Assembly (NCBI RefSeq): GCF_030815125.1
Contig: NZ_JAUSWH010000001.1
Coordinates: 673,855-737,854, forward strand
Length of the DNA: 64,000 nt
Source: Allorhizobium paknamense
GTDB taxonomy: Bacteria > Pseudomonadota > Alphaproteobacteria > Rhizobiales > Rhizobiaceae
Reading direction: 5' to 3'
Shown: positions 1-8,541 of the stretch, in pieces
How positions within the stretch are numbered: position 1 is the stretch's first letter
Layout of the letters: every line of letters begins with the position of its first letter
Position numbers and translations under genes: made by a program
Notes under the pieces: generated by a model
Seen by the model: only the letters and a program-made list of their open reading frames with translations
Database searches by the model: none
What the model was told of the DNA's origin: nothing

Positions 1-94
1 CGGATGCGGATTTGCCGTCGCCCGCCCCACCGAAATAGGAGAGCAGAACGAGAACCACGGTAAACCAGAACGTGCCCTTGATCAGAAACCACAT
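1..94 (-). CDS. DUF5330-type small protein (partial, 3' end outside window)
   Basis: The first 31 codons are visible. The ATG lies at 92-94 on the minus strand and the protein begins MWFLIKGTFWF, followed by a hydrophobic stretch and a glycine-rich turn. This resembles the N-terminus of rhizobial DUF5330 proteins, which start with one membrane-spanning or signal segment. The rest lies beyond the window edge. No function is known for the family. The assignment rests only on this N-terminal pattern. Confidence 0.55.
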   Translation of the reverse strand, partial: MWFLIKGTFWFTVVLVLLSYFGGAGDGKSAS

Positions 95-512
95 GGTCGC
101 CTACTCGTTTCACTTTGCAACAGGAATGCCCCTGACGCGCCTGCCGGTCCACCCGGCCTTTCGCACCAGGATAGGGATCGCCCGCAAATACGGCTTTTAA
201 AATACAGCAGGCATTTTCGGCAAAATTATCTCAAATTCTAACGATCTGCCCCGTTCCCAGCGATTATAATCGAATTTTAGCGGTTGCGGTTAAGGATAAA
301 TGCGGCAGCGCGCCCGCAGCGCCGGGGTTTTTGCCCTCGCGGACCGCCACAAAGGTTAACGTATATCGGAAAACCACGAAAAATCCGGCGCTTACGCCCC
401 GTTAACCATATTTTCGAAAGCTCGGCCCGCCTGTCTCAAATCGGGGCGTCGCGACCGTTTTTGGGGGCTTTTCCGCCAATTGCTTTATCCTTTCCTTAAG
501 GCGGGGCCTCCT
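95..512. other. intergenic region between divergent genes
   Basis: This 418-bp gap separates the divergent DUF5330 and histidine kinase genes and must hold both promoters. I see no gene in it. It contains a 12-bp AT-rich palindrome (cgattataatcg, near 270-281) and a TTAACCAT motif at 402-409, which matches a CtrA half-site class known in alphaproteobacteria. No terminator is visible. Confidence 0.5.
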
Positions 513-2108
513 ATGGTTGGTCAAGCAAAGAGGACCGCTTCGCGGAAGTTTGGCGTGAAGGTATTGAGTAAAATCGCTGATCGGGCAGATGCTCTTCTGG
601 ACGATGCGTCCCAACCGGTGCTGGCGCTCGTCGGCTCCGGCGAAGCACCTTCGTCGCAGGAAAAGCGCGTGGTCAAGCGGCTGCTCGGCTGGCTGATCCC
701 GGCGCTAATTCTTCTTCCGGTTGCACTCAGCACCGCAACCGGTGCCGCCCTTGCCCTGCCGCTCGGCGTGGCGCTGGTGGGCAGCGTCTCCCTTCTCATC
801 CTGTTCTTCGGCGCCTGGCTGGCGCGCCTTTCCGGACGCGAGTCGGTGGCCGCGCCCGATGTGCCTGCCGATCACGCCTGGATGCCCGGCCTGGTGCTGA
901 GGCTCGATCCGCAGGCCCGCATTGTCAGCATGGGCGGGCGCGACGCCTCTTTCTACCAGTCTTTCCTGCGCGAACCGCTGGAACGCCCCTTTATCGATCA
1001 GGTGCATGTCACCGACCGAATTGCCTTCATCCGCGCCATCGATGCGCTGCGCCAGGGCGAGAGCGAGCGACGGGTGAGCCTGCGCCTTGGCCGTCCACAG
1101 GCCGACGACAACGAAGGCAAGCTGCTGCCCATCGATCTGGACATGACGGCTGAGCGCGACGCGACCGGCGCGCTTACCGGCATTTTCGCGCAGATGCTGG
1201 ACCGCAGCCGCGAACGCGGCATGGCCGAAACGCTGGCGGCACTGGAAATAGAAGTGCAGGATGCGCATGAGGCAAAATCGCGCTTTCTGGCGGCGGTCAG
1301 CCATGAATTGCGCACGCCGCTCAATGCCATTCTCGGCTTTTCCGATATTCTCGCCAGCGATCTGTTCGGGCGGATCGAGGATGAGCGGCACCGTGAATAT
1401 ATCCGGCTGATCCGCCAGTCGGGCGGGCATCTGCTGTCGGTGGTCAATACCATGCTGGACATGTGCCGCATCGAGGCTGGCCGTTACGAACTGATCGTCG
1501 AGCCCTTCCCCGTGCGCGAGACCGTGCAGGATTGCGAAAAGATGCTGGCCTTGCAGGCGCGCGAAAAAGGCGTCCTGCTCACCAGCCGCGTGGCCCGCGA
1601 CCTTGGCGAACTTCAGGCCGATCCCCGCGCCCTGCGGCAGATTCTCATCAATCTTGTTGGAAACGCCATCAAATTCACCGAGACGGGTGGCGTTGTGACC
1701 ATCGATGCGGCACGATCCTCCAAGGATGTGGTGCTGTCGGTCAGCGATACCGGCATCGGCATTGCGGCGGACCGGATCGTGCATCTCGGCCAGCCCTTCA
1801 CCCAGCTGGATGGCGGCCATGCCCGACGGCATGACGGGGTCGGGCTTGGGCTTTCGCTGGTCAAGGGTCTGGTGGCGCTGCATGGCGGGCAGTTTTCCAT
1901 CACCAGCCGTCCGGGCGAAGGCACGGTGGTGACGATCACGCTGCCGCTGGACGGATCGGGCGCAAAACGTGTGGAAAGCCTGGAAGACCATCGCCGGATC
2001 GAATTTCCGCCACGCTTGCAGGCAAACCTGCAGGAGATGCAGCCCGAGGAGACGGAACGGGCCGAACGGGAAGGATTGAATGACGACGCGAAAGCGAAAA
2101 TCGCCTGA
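513..2108 (+). CDS. membrane-bound PAS-type sensor histidine kinase
   Basis: Predicted autophosphorylating sensor kinase of the inner membrane. Two hydrophobic helices lie at about residues 58-100, followed by a PAS-like region (about 120-240), a HisKA domain with SHELRTPLNAI (phospho-acceptor His264) and a HATPase_c domain with the N box NLVGNAIKFT, the G1 box DTGIG and a VGLGLSLVKG motif. No receiver domain is fused and no response regulator is adjacent, so it is an orphan kinase here. I chose the ATG at 513 because AAGGCGGGG precedes it; a TTG at 480 would add 11 residues. The 3' end overlaps the next gene by 29 bp, which suggests translational coupling with the peptidoglycan-binding protein. 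The signal sensed is unknown. Confidence 0.9.
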   Translation: MVGQAKRTASRKFGVKVLSKIADRADALLDDASQPVLALVGSGEAPSSQEKRVVKRLLGWLIPALILLPVALSTATGAALALPLGVALVGSVSLLILFFGAWLARLSGRESVAAPDVPADHAWMPGLVLRLDPQARIVSMGGRDASFYQSFLREPLERPFIDQVHVTDRIAFIRAIDALRQGESERRVSLRLGRPQADDNEGKLLPIDLDMTAERDATGALTGIFAQMLDRSRERGMAETLAALEIEVQDAHEAKSRFLAAVSHELRTPLNAILGFSDILASDLFGRIEDERHREYIRLIRQSGGHLLSVVNTMLDMCRIEAGRYELIVEPFPVRETVQDCEKMLALQAREKGVLLTSRVARDLGELQADPRALRQILINLVGNAIKFTETGGVVTIDAARSSKDVVLSVSDTGIGIAADRIVHLGQPFTQLDGGHARRHDGVGLGLSLVKGLVALHGGQFSITSRPGEGTVVTITLPLDGSGAKRVESLEDHRRIEFPPRLQANLQEMQPEETERAEREGLNDDAKAKIA

Positions 2109-3093
2109 GCGAAAGCCGGCCCGCAAGGAGCCGGGCTTTCTTTCGATGGCCGCTTCCGCGTCCTTTCGGCTCATTGCGCGCTATCCGCTGAAAACGGGTG
2201 GCGTTTTTGCTTTCTGCGTGGTCTTCGGTTTCGTGGCGGCCAACGCCTTCTGGTATCAGCCGGGCCAGCACCCCTCGCCCTTTCTGCGCACCCGCGATCC
2301 GCATAATTTCACCGCCCTTCTCGGCCTCAACCGCAGCGGCGTGCTGAAGCCGGACCCGCAGGACGTGACGACCTTCCGCATCCAGCGCGATACCGGCGAA
2401 AAGATCGGCACCGCACAGCAGGCGGTGGCCCAAACCACCCTTCAGAATACCAGTTCCCAGAATGCCGCCCCGCAGGAGGAGCAGGCAGCGCTTCGGCTTT
2501 CGGTGCAAAAGGAACTGGCGCGGCTTCAGCTCTATCGCGGCCCCGTGGATGGCAGCAGCAATGCCGCCACGGAAGCGGCGATTCGCGGCTATGAGGCACG
2601 CATCGGCCTGCCCGTAACGGGCCTGCCCAGCGACGATCTTCTGGCCGCTCTCTCGCTCGATACCCTCTCGCCGGTGACACCGAAGGACAGGCCGGTGGCG
2701 GTGGTCGCCGAAGACAAGGCGATCGATCCGGTGGCGGCTGCCATTCGCAGCGCCGAAAAGACCATCGTCACCGCCCCTGCGCCGACGAAGATTTCCGCCC
2801 GGCCCGCTGCCGCCGAAGTAAAAAATGCCGCCGCCACGCCCCAACGCATCAGCGCCCCCGCATCGGCACCGCTGCCGCCCGGCACGGTCGGCGGGGCAAC
2901 CCAGGTCAGCATGATCATGGATATCCAGCGCGGGCTGGCCAATATTGCCTATACGAATGTCACGGTGGATGGTGTGGCGGGCGAACAGACCAAGGCCGCC
3001 ATTCGCCATTTCGAGCGGCATTACCGCCTGCCGGAAACCGGAGAGCCGAACCCGGCGGTGCTGGCAAAGCTGAAGGCCATCGGCGCGCTGTAG
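2080..3093 (+). CDS. membrane-anchored protein with two peptidoglycan-binding domains
   Basis: A short basic cytoplasmic N-terminus is followed by one transmembrane helix at about residues 38-56, then a periplasmic part with two PG_binding_1-like repeats (about 135-195 and 275-335), joined by an Ala/Pro-rich linker. Both repeats show the DG-x-x-G/N-x-x-T-x-x-AI pattern of this fold. The gene starts inside the histidine kinase gene, so the two are probably made together and could act in one envelope-sensing pathway; that link is inference. The stop codon TAG is the first part of a unit-A palindromic repeat (TAGAGC). Confidence 0.85.
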   Translation: MTTRKRKSPERKPARKEPGFLSMAASASFRLIARYPLKTGGVFAFCVVFGFVAANAFWYQPGQHPSPFLRTRDPHNFTALLGLNRSGVLKPDPQDVTTFRIQRDTGEKIGTAQQAVAQTTLQNTSSQNAAPQEEQAALRLSVQKELARLQLYRGPVDGSSNAATEAAIRGYEARIGLPVTGLPSDDLLAALSLDTLSPVTPKDRPVAVVAEDKAIDPVAAAIRSAEKTIVTAPAPTKISARPAAAEVKNAAATPQRISAPASAPLPPGTVGGATQVSMIMDIQRGLANIAYTNVTVDGVAGEQTKAAIRHFERHYRLPETGEPNPAVLAKLKAIGAL

Positions 3094-3150
3094 AGCATTT
3101 GCAGGAAAAGTGGAATCCGGTTTTCCGCCCGGAAATGCGTAAAAATAAAC
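3092..3150 (+). repeat. palindromic repeat unit A
   Basis: About 59 bp, starting agagcatttgcagg and containing the two complementary arms around ccggttttccgcccgg. At least ten full or near-full copies occur in this window. It directly follows and forms the stop codon of the peptidoglycan-binding protein gene. Confidence 0.85.
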
Positions 3151-3153
3151 ACC

Positions 3154-3283
3154 CTGCGTTGGCTGCAAACAGCGATTTCCTGCGCCTAGCTAGGCTCATA
3201 TACGTTTAGTACACGCCGTTCCGATTCACGAAAATCACCTTTTTCCCCTCACTCAAGCCTGAATGTCGATCCATCCCAGGGGC
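3154..3283 (+). repeat. degenerate copy of the 147-bp terminal-inverted-repeat element
   Basis: Sequence such as ggctgcaaac, atttcctgcgc, cgttccgattc-cgaaaatcacc and cctcactcaa-cctgaatg follows, in the same order, the interior of the well-conserved elements at 29424-29570 and 60394-60540. The left terminus is missing and the right terminus is decayed. It is therefore an old, immobile relic lying directly after a unit A. Confidence 0.6.
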
Positions 3284-3379
3284 AAAGCCCTATGACTTTC
3301 GTCTCAGTCCCTCTCTCACGTGCATTTCTTTCAGCTTTGTTAACCATGCAGGATCATGCTTTTCCGCGGGAGGAAGGAC

Positions 3380-4834
3380 ATGGCACTTCAACTTTCACAA
3401 GAGGAACCGCATCGCGAGGCTGAGGACGGTCAGGCTGGCCAGTCGCTCAGCCATAGCCAGTTGCGCGAAATGGTGGGGCGGATCGCCCAGGAAGCGTCAA
3501 GCCTTGGCATCGACATTGTCGATATTGCCGGTGCCATTCAGGATATGGCGGGAGTTTCGCGGCGGCAGTCGCAGACCTTCGAGGCGGTGCGGCGGGATGC
3601 GCTGGAAATTGCCCGCGCCAACCGCGCCGTAGCGGAAGGGCTGCGCGAGGCCGATGGCCGCGCCGGGCAGGCGCGCGGCATGCTTTCCAGTTCCGCCGGA
3701 CGGCTGAGCGGCGCGGTCGGCCAGATCGAGACTCTGGTGCATGCGTCGCGGGAGATCACGACGGACATCGGTGGCTTTGGCCGCTCGCTCTCCGATGTGG
3801 ACAAGGTGGCGGGCGATATTGGCAGTATTGCCCGGCAAACCAACCTTCTGGCGCTGAATGCCGCCATTGAGGCAGCCCGCGCCGGGGAGGCCGGAAAGGG
3901 CTTTGCGGTGGTGGCGGCGGAAATTCGCGCCCTTTCGGTGCAGACCTCGCAGGCCACGTCGGGCATCCAGACCATTTTGAACGAAATTCGCGACAAGATC
4001 GTGCGGCTGGAAGCCTCCGGGCGCGGCGCCAGCGAAAGTGCGGAAACCGTGCAGGAAACCTCGCGCGGGCTGGCCGCCACCTTCTCCTCCATGGAAGAGG
4101 TGATGGTGGGCATTCTCGACAGCACGGCGGTCATGGCCGCCACCACCGAGCAGATGGACCGGCAATGCCAGGGCTTCGTGCAGCAGTTGGATGACATGAG
4201 TGCGGATGTGGACGCCACCGACCGCGCCCTGCAACAGGCCGCCGCCCGGGTGGACAAGGTGGTGGCCATGTCGGAAACGCTGGTGCAGATCACCGCCAGC
4301 GCCGGGATCGAGACCGCCGATACACCCTTTATTGAAAAGGCATGCGCCACGGCAGCGGCAATTTCCTCGGCCTTCGAGGCGGTGGTGGCCAGCGGCCGGA
4401 TCAGGCTCGACGCGCTGTTCGACACACAGTACCGCCCGATTCCCGGCAGCGACCCGGTGCAGATGCTGACGGCCTATACCGATCTTGCCGACCAGATTCT
4501 ACCTCCCATCCAGGAGCCGGTGTTGTCGATGAGCGAGCGGATCGGCTTCTGCGCTGCCGTAGATCTGAACGGCTATCTCCCCACCCACAATGCGCGGTTT
4601 TCTCAGCCGCAGCGGCCCGGCGATCCGGTGTGGAACACCGCCAACTGCCGCAATCGCCGCATGTTCAATGACCGGGTGGGGCTTGCCGCCGGACGCAGCA
4701 CCGCACCCTTTCTGGTGCAGACCTACCGGCGCGACATGGGCGGCGGCCAGTTCGTTCTGATGAAGGATATTTCCGCCCCCATCACGGTCCACGGCCGCCA
4801 CTGGGGCGGGCTCAGGCTGGCGATCAAGGTTTAG
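3380..4834 (+). CDS. soluble methyl-accepting chemotaxis protein with C-terminal sensor-like domain
   Basis: Cytoplasmic chemoreceptor of about 484 residues with no transmembrane segment. Long coiled coils surround the conserved hairpin tip [18 protein letters not shown] (about residues 153-170), the site that contacts CheW and CheA. The last 130 residues form a separate globular part with [27 protein letters not shown] and YRRDMGGG, which resembles a Cache/PAS-like sensor placed after the signalling domain. The ATG at 3380 is preceded by a strong GGAGG; an upstream ATG at 3356 would place this Shine-Dalgarno sequence inside the gene. The stop TAG overlaps a truncated unit A. The ligand is unknown. 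Confidence 0.9.
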   Translation: MALQLSQEEPHREAEDGQAGQSLSHSQLREMVGRIAQEASSLGIDIVDIAGAIQDMAGVSRRQSQTFEAVRRDALEIARANRAVAEGLREADGRAGQARGMLSSSAGRLSGAVGQIETLVHASREITTDIGGFGRSLSDVDKVAGDIGSIARQTNLLALNAAIEAARAGEAGKGFAVVAAEIRALSVQTSQATSGIQTILNEIRDKIVRLEASGRGASESAETVQETSRGLAATFSSMEEVMVGILDSTAVMAATTEQMDRQCQGFVQQLDDMSADVDATDRALQQAAARVDKVVAMSETLVQITASAGIETADTPFIEKACATAAAISSAFEAVVASGRIRLDALFDTQYRPIPGSDPVQMLTAYTDLADQILPPIQEPVLSMSERIGFCAAVDLNGYLPTHNARFSQPQRPGDPVWNTANCRNRRMFNDRVGLAAGRSTAPFLVQTYRRDMGGGQFVLMKDISAPITVHGRHWGGLRLAIKV

Positions 4835-4866
4835 AGTGTTTCCAGGAAAGTGGACATGCTCTAAAG
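4831..4866 (+). repeat. truncated unit A repeat
   Basis: The sequence tttagagtgtttccaggaaa followed by gtggacatgctctaaag keeps both outer arms of unit A (AGAG..TTTCCAGGAAA and GCTCT) but lacks the middle. It supplies the TAG stop of the upstream chemoreceptor gene. Confidence 0.6.
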
Positions 4867-4936
4867 ACCGGCAGATTGCCGATGATGTCCGCGCGGACAT
4901 GCATTAGAGAAAAATGATAAAACAAGTTCGAACTGG

Positions 4937-5281
4937 ATGGTCATGACACGCTTACGCTCCGATATTTTCGTGGCGGCCCTGGTGCGGCGGGTGTTCGGTC
5001 AGGGCGGTTTTGCCGCCATCGAGCATCGCGGCATGGAGGAAGCGGGCGCGATCTTCGTGCGCCAGCGCTTTCGCGATGGCCGCGAAACCCTCTACGGCCC
5101 TGCTCCGCAAAGCCTGGTGGATGAGGAAGGTGCGGCCAGCCGCCGTTTCGAAATCCGCCTCGCGGCGGCAGAGCCAGACGAGGTCGCAGCACTGATTGCC
5201 CGTGAGCGCAAATGGGACCCCGATCTCTGGCTGGTGGAAATCGAGGTGGATGAGTTGGGCGATCTGCTGCCGCTCGTATGA
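4937..5281 (+). CDS. DUF1491 family protein
   Basis: A small basic, soluble protein of 114 residues with the family pattern LRSDIFVAALVRR near the start, GAIFVRQRF in the middle and KWDPDLWLVEIE near the end. DUF1491 is widespread in rhizobia and has no established function. A second ATG at 4943 (MTRLRSD) is an equally possible start. The gene is convergent with the DUF2336 gene and shares a hairpin terminator with it. Confidence 0.85.
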   Translation: MVMTRLRSDIFVAALVRRVFGQGGFAAIEHRGMEEAGAIFVRQRFRDGRETLYGPAPQSLVDEEGAASRRFEIRLAAAEPDEVAALIARERKWDPDLWLVEIEVDELGDLLPLV

Positions 5282-5291
5282 AAACATGCAT

Positions 5292-5326
5292 TAATACCAA
5301 GGTCATTGAAAATGACCTTGGTATTA
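5292..5326. terminator. perfect 16-3-16 hairpin between convergent genes
   Basis: A 16-nt stem (taataccaaggtcatt) pairs perfectly with its complement across a 3-nt loop. It lies between the convergent DUF1491 and DUF2336 genes and its right edge supplies the TAA stop of the DUF2336 gene. A hairpin with the same architecture and related ends occurs at 12889-12923. It probably acts as a bidirectional terminator or mRNA-protecting end, although no long U-tract follows. Confidence 0.6.
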
Positions 5327-6409
5327 CGCCCTGCCGGAGGCGGGCTTGATGCGGGTGTTGCCCGCGCCGGGGGTGGTCGGCTGGCTTTCACCGGTCTGGT
5401 AGGTGTAGGCGTCGGCGCGCAGCCAGGCTTCCAGCCGGTTTTCGCAGTCGCGGCCATTGAGCGAGGCGATCAGCCGGGCAATGCGCGGCTCCCCCTCCTC
5501 CCGCTCGGAAAGATGCGGGAAAAAGCGCGTCAGCACATGGATGATGTCTGAAATCTGCATGGCCAGCGCCATCAGTGCCGTCGCCAGTTGCCGTCCGGAG
5601 GTATCGAGCATGATCCGTTCCACCAGCCAGCGGCTGGAGCCGAGCGCATCGGCAAGCGTGGTAGCAAAGGGCCCTGCCTCGCGGGCGCGGGCAAAACGCA
5701 CCAGCAGCGCCTCCTGCGCCGGAGAAAGGTTTCTTGCCCCCAGCCGGTCGTGATCGGGGCGGTTAAGGTGACGGTCCAGCGCCTTGATGGTCTGGCGCAG
5801 CTTTTCCTCCCGCTCCAGCCGCAGGCGTTCGGTCTCGTCAGCGGCGGGGGAAGCGCTTTCGGGGGCGGAATTCAGCGCGCGGCGCGGCTTTCTCTCCGGC
5901 TTTGCCTTGGCGGCAGCCTTCCTGTCCTCGCGGATCGCCACAGGGCGCTCCGGCAATTCGGTCATGTCCAGGGCGGCCTCGGGCGGCATGGCTATGGTGG
6001 GGGCCGCCTCTTCTTCCACCGGGCCAAACGCAAAGGGCTGGCCCGCCTGTTTTTCCGCTTCGATGAAGCGCATACCGACCAGCGCGTCGATCACGGCGGG
6101 CGACAGCGCCTCGCGCCGCACGATGGCGCGGGCGTGCGCCCGGCCCTGGCTGCGGGCAATGGTGATCAGCAGGTCATCGCTGAGGCAGGGCGAGGAGACG
6201 AGAAAAGGTGCGGCAATGGCAATCGGCTGGCTGGCGATGAACAGCGCCACCGGTGCGGGCACATGCGGCGATTGCGACAGCGCCGCCACGGCTTCGCGGC
6301 GCGCCTCCTCGGAAGAGGCCTGAAACAGCGGCTGGAACAGCAGGGCAAATTGCCGGAGATCCGTTCTGGCAGGATGATCGAGACTATCGAAACTCGACAC
6401 GGTGGCCAT
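5324..6409 (-). CDS. DUF2336 domain-containing protein
   Basis: Soluble protein of about 361 residues. The N-terminal half is built of short alpha-helical repeats, for example LFQPLFQASSEEARREAVAA and then LFIASQPIAIAAPFLVSSP, as in DUF2336 proteins of alphaproteobacteria. The middle is rich in Lys, Ala and Pro, and the C-terminus is helical. I chose the ATG at 6409 (MATVSSFDSL), with AAGAAAGA upstream; an earlier in-frame start at 6520 would add 37 residues unlike the family. No enzymatic motif is visible and the function is unknown. Confidence 0.8.
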   Translation of the reverse strand: MATVSSFDSLDHPARTDLRQFALLFQPLFQASSEEARREAVAALSQSPHVPAPVALFIASQPIAIAAPFLVSSPCLSDDLLITIARSQGRAHARAIVRREALSPAVIDALVGMRFIEAEKQAGQPFAFGPVEEEAAPTIAMPPEAALDMTELPERPVAIREDRKAAAKAKPERKPRRALNSAPESASPAADETERLRLEREEKLRQTIKALDRHLNRPDHDRLGARNLSPAQEALLVRFARAREAGPFATTLADALGSSRWLVERIMLDTSGRQLATALMALAMQISDIIHVLTRFFPHLSEREEGEPRIARLIASLNGRDCENRLEAWLRADAYTYQTGESQPTTPGAGNTRIKPASGRA

Positions 6410-6601
6410 CAAAACCACATCTTTCTTGCGGCCGATCCTCGGATTTTCAAGCGCCCGAAACTGATGCTCCACGACATTACCCGTTCTGGCCCACGCTGCA
6501 TGCGCCAGCCTCTCCTTCACATCTCCCGGGGCGCAATGGCAGGCACGCGCCCCGCAGATGCTTCAACGCCATACATTTATCTTCAAGATAGAGTGAAATC
6601 G

Positions 6602-6620
6602 TTAGCAGGCTGTTAACCAT
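6602..6620 (+). promoter_or_regulatory. candidate CtrA binding site
   Basis: The sequence TTAG-N7-TTAACCAT differs by one base from the alphaproteobacterial CtrA box TTAA-N7-TTAAC and contains the TTAACCAT half-site. It lies about 200 bp upstream of the DUF2336 start and 270 bp before the small gene at 6884, so which gene it serves is unclear. Further TTAACCAT motifs occur before the histidine kinase (402-409) and the chemoreceptor (3340-3347). This is inference from the motif only. Confidence 0.35.
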
Positions 6621-6659
6621 GGATCGTGTTTAATAAGAAACATCTGATGGAACAAACTA

Positions 6660-6865
6660 TCATCGGATGTCAGGCGGGATCAGTGAAATCTGAAGCTGTA
6701 TCCCGTTGTGGCAGATGAGGTGTGTTTCACGCATTTCGTGATGGAATGCCTGATGAGAAAGACGCAGATGCCCGCCCCGAACCGGCGCCTGGAACCGGTG
6801 GATGCGGACTGCGTTGGCCCCCGAAAGGGGCAGGGTGAGATCGATCGCTTCATCCGTCTCGGACA
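6660..6865 (-). CDS. possible small hypothetical protein (weak)
   Basis: A GTG-started frame of 68 codons reads VSETDEAIDLTLPLSGANAV and continues with RIHRFQAPVRGGHLRLS, which has a protein-like composition. No clear Shine-Dalgarno sequence precedes the GTG, and the start lies only 18 bp from the divergent small gene at 6884, leaving little room for two promoters. A longer frame beginning at 6962 would overlap that gene. I do not recognise a family. This may be non-coding, part of the 474-bp gap (6410-6883) between the DUF2336 gene and the small gene. Confidence 0.25.
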
Positions 6866-6883
6866 CTGTGATGGGAGACGAGC

Positions 6884-7066
6884 ATGGCTGATATCGTAAG
6901 ACTGAAAGACCGCCTGGACCAACGACCGGCAAAGACGCGCCCGCCCGAACCGGCCCCGGCACGCATTCTCCTGTTTACCGGCGTGCGCTACATTCAAAAC
7001 AGCGAACCGCTTCTGATCGGCGCGCCATCGCTGACGGGAAAGTACCCCCCGGAACTCCATTCCTGA
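6884..7066 (+). CDS. small conserved-looking hypothetical protein
   Basis: A 60-residue hydrophilic protein starting MADIVRLKDRLDQRPAK, with a Pro-rich stretch and then ARILLFTGVRYIQ. Similar small rhizobial proteins with an ILLFTGVRYE-like core are known to me only as hypothetical. A GGGAG Shine-Dalgarno element lies 8 bp before the ATG. There is no cysteine pair, helix-turn-helix or membrane segment to hint at function. It is followed by a unit F repeat. Confidence 0.6.
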   Translation: MADIVRLKDRLDQRPAKTRPPEPAPARILLFTGVRYIQNSEPLLIGAPSLTGKYPPELHS

Positions 7067-7088
7067 ACAGGCGTTGGCAGGGCTCTAC

Positions 7089-7191
7089 CGCATAATTCCT
7101 TAAATCGGCATCGATTTAAGGATAAAATTATGCAGCAGATTTAAAGCGCGCCAGCGAACCTTTGTGCGCCATAGATGGCGCACGGCGCTAT
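7089..7191 (+). repeat. palindromic repeat unit F
   Basis: About 103 bp with two palindromes. The first is gcataattccttaaatcg pairing with cgatttaag-gataaaattatgc. The second is the hairpin gtgcgccatagatggcgcac. Other copies are at 39890, 53003, 55621 (partial, inverted), 56958 (partial) and 57923. Confidence 0.85.
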
Positions 7192-7214
7192 AGGGTTTGC
7201 GGACATTCGCCCTA
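7192..7214 (+). repeat. short repeat fragment sharing the stop codon of the ROK gene
   Basis: The sequence agggtttgcggacattcgcccta recurs in related form at 22398-22421 (agggtgtgtggacattcgcc). Its right edge read on the minus strand, TTAGGGCGAATG, provides the TAG stop of the ROK regulator. It looks like the terminus of a CTAGGG-type element, but no full element is present. Confidence 0.4.
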
Positions 7215-8372
7215 AACGAACACCTCCTTCAATGGCAGGCTGGCGGCTCCTATGGCACCTGTTTCGCCCTTGATGCGGGAAAGCTCCAGCCGGGGCATGC
7301 GGCGCAAGATGCCGTAACGCGGCTTGGTATAGATGTCCGTGCGGGCAATCAGCGCCTCGCCAAGGGCTGCGGGAATTTGGCCACCCAGCACCACCACTTC
7401 CGGATCGATCACCGAAGACAGCACATTGATGACGCGGCTGTGATGCGGCGCGGCGCGCTCCAGCCACGCCTCAACGCCCGGCCAGGCGGGATCGAAATCC
7501 CGCGCCAGATCGGCAATGCTGTTCACCTTCACCCCGTGGCTGGCCAGAGACGCCAGCAGGCTCGCCATTGTCGGCCGATCACGCCATTCATGCTCGGTAA
7601 ACATGCCGCTGAACTCGCCGGCATTGCCAAAGCCACCGCGCACCAGATTGCCGTTCAGCACCACGCCGCCGCCAAAGCCGTAATTGAAGGAGAGATAGGC
7701 GAAATTCGCCACCTCGCGCCCCACGCCCAGCATGCGCTCGCAGAGCGTGCTCATATTGGCGCTGTTTTCGGTCCAGACTGGGCGTCCGAACCGCTCGGCC
7801 AGAGTGGGGCCGAGATGCTGTTTCGACCACTCGAACAGGGGCTCCGGCGGATTGTAGCGCGTGCCCTCGACCAGAAAGCCGGCGATGGAAAAGCCGATGC
7901 CGAAAACATCCTGCTCCCGAAAGCCCTTCCGCGCCAGAAGCGGCGCAATCGCCGCCTCGATCCGGCAAAGCGCCTCTTCCATGGAGAGATCCTGGATGGA
8001 GAGCGGCACCGCTTCGAAGCCTCCGGCGAAATCCATGACGGCGACCCCGGCGCTGTCGGTGTTCACCACAATCCCCACCGTGCAGGTGTAGCGGTCGTTC
8101 AGCAGCAGGCGCGGGCTGGGCTTGCCCTTGTAGCTCGGCGGCTCCAGCGGCCCCAGCCGGATCAGCCCCCGCTCCTGAAGCTGCGCCAGAATGCGGTGGA
8201 TGGATTGCTGGGTGAGATCAAGCCGCGGCCCCAGCGCCGAGCGGGTGAGATCGGGCCTGTCCCACAGCAGCGACAGAATGGCCCGCTCATTGAGCGACAC
8301 CACCGGCGAGCCCGCGCCTTCCCGGCGATAACGGGCATCGATCAGGGTGTGAGGATCATAGGCAGCGGGCAT
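7212..8372 (-). CDS. ROK family transcriptional regulator
   Basis: Predicted sugar-responsive repressor of the NagC/XylR (ROK) type, 386 residues. An N-terminal winged helix-turn-helix (about residues 27-85, with LTQQSIHRILAQLQERGLI) is followed by a ROK sugar-kinase-like domain with GIGFSIAGF, a GFGGGVVLNG motif and VIDPEVVVLGGQ. The usual zinc-binding cysteine cluster of ROK proteins is not evident, so a metal-free variant is likely. It is divergent from the Ugp-like transporter operon and is the obvious candidate to control it. The stop codon TAG coincides with the edge of a repeat fragment. Confidence 0.88.
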   Translation of the reverse strand: MPAAYDPHTLIDARYRREGAGSPVVSLNERAILSLLWDRPDLTRSALGPRLDLTQQSIHRILAQLQERGLIRLGPLEPPSYKGKPSPRLLLNDRYTCTVGIVVNTDSAGVAVMDFAGGFEAVPLSIQDLSMEEALCRIEAAIAPLLARKGFREQDVFGIGFSIAGFLVEGTRYNPPEPLFEWSKQHLGPTLAERFGRPVWTENSANMSTLCERMLGVGREVANFAYLSFNYGFGGGVVLNGNLVRGGFGNAGEFSGMFTEHEWRDRPTMASLLASLASHGVKVNSIADLARDFDPAWPGVEAWLERAAPHHSRVINVLSSVIDPEVVVLGGQIPAALGEALIARTDIYTKPRYGILRRMPRLELSRIKGETGAIGAASLPLKEVFV

Positions 8373-8485
8373 GGAGACTCAAGACATTGCAGGAACGGGC
8401 CATTGGTTTTTGCCGAAAAAGCCGGGGGACACAAGCGGGACCAGGAAAACCGCCGACAGTATGAAGCAGGCTTCAAATACATGTC

Positions 8486-8498
8486 ACACTTAAAGTGT
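8486..8498. promoter_or_regulatory. candidate operator of the ROK regulator
   Basis: A 13-bp perfect palindrome, acacttaaagtgt, lies in the 169-bp divergent region, 44 bp before the transporter start codon. It is the clearest symmetric site in the region and fits dimeric ROK binding. This is an inference from position and symmetry. Confidence 0.4.
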
Positions 8499-8541
8499 AA
8501 TAACCACTCGCAGATCACTCCACTCCGTCTGCGAGGACCTG

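Noticed and set aside
705..2174. 489-codon open frame antisense to the sensor kinase
   Set aside because: It mirrors the high-GC kinase gene codon by codon and its translation is rich in His, Gln and Arg without any motif; the plus-strand kinase has full domain motifs.
5588..6616. 342-codon plus-strand open frame antisense to the DUF2336 gene
   Set aside because: Composition is that of a high-GC antisense frame and no ribosome binding site or domain is visible.
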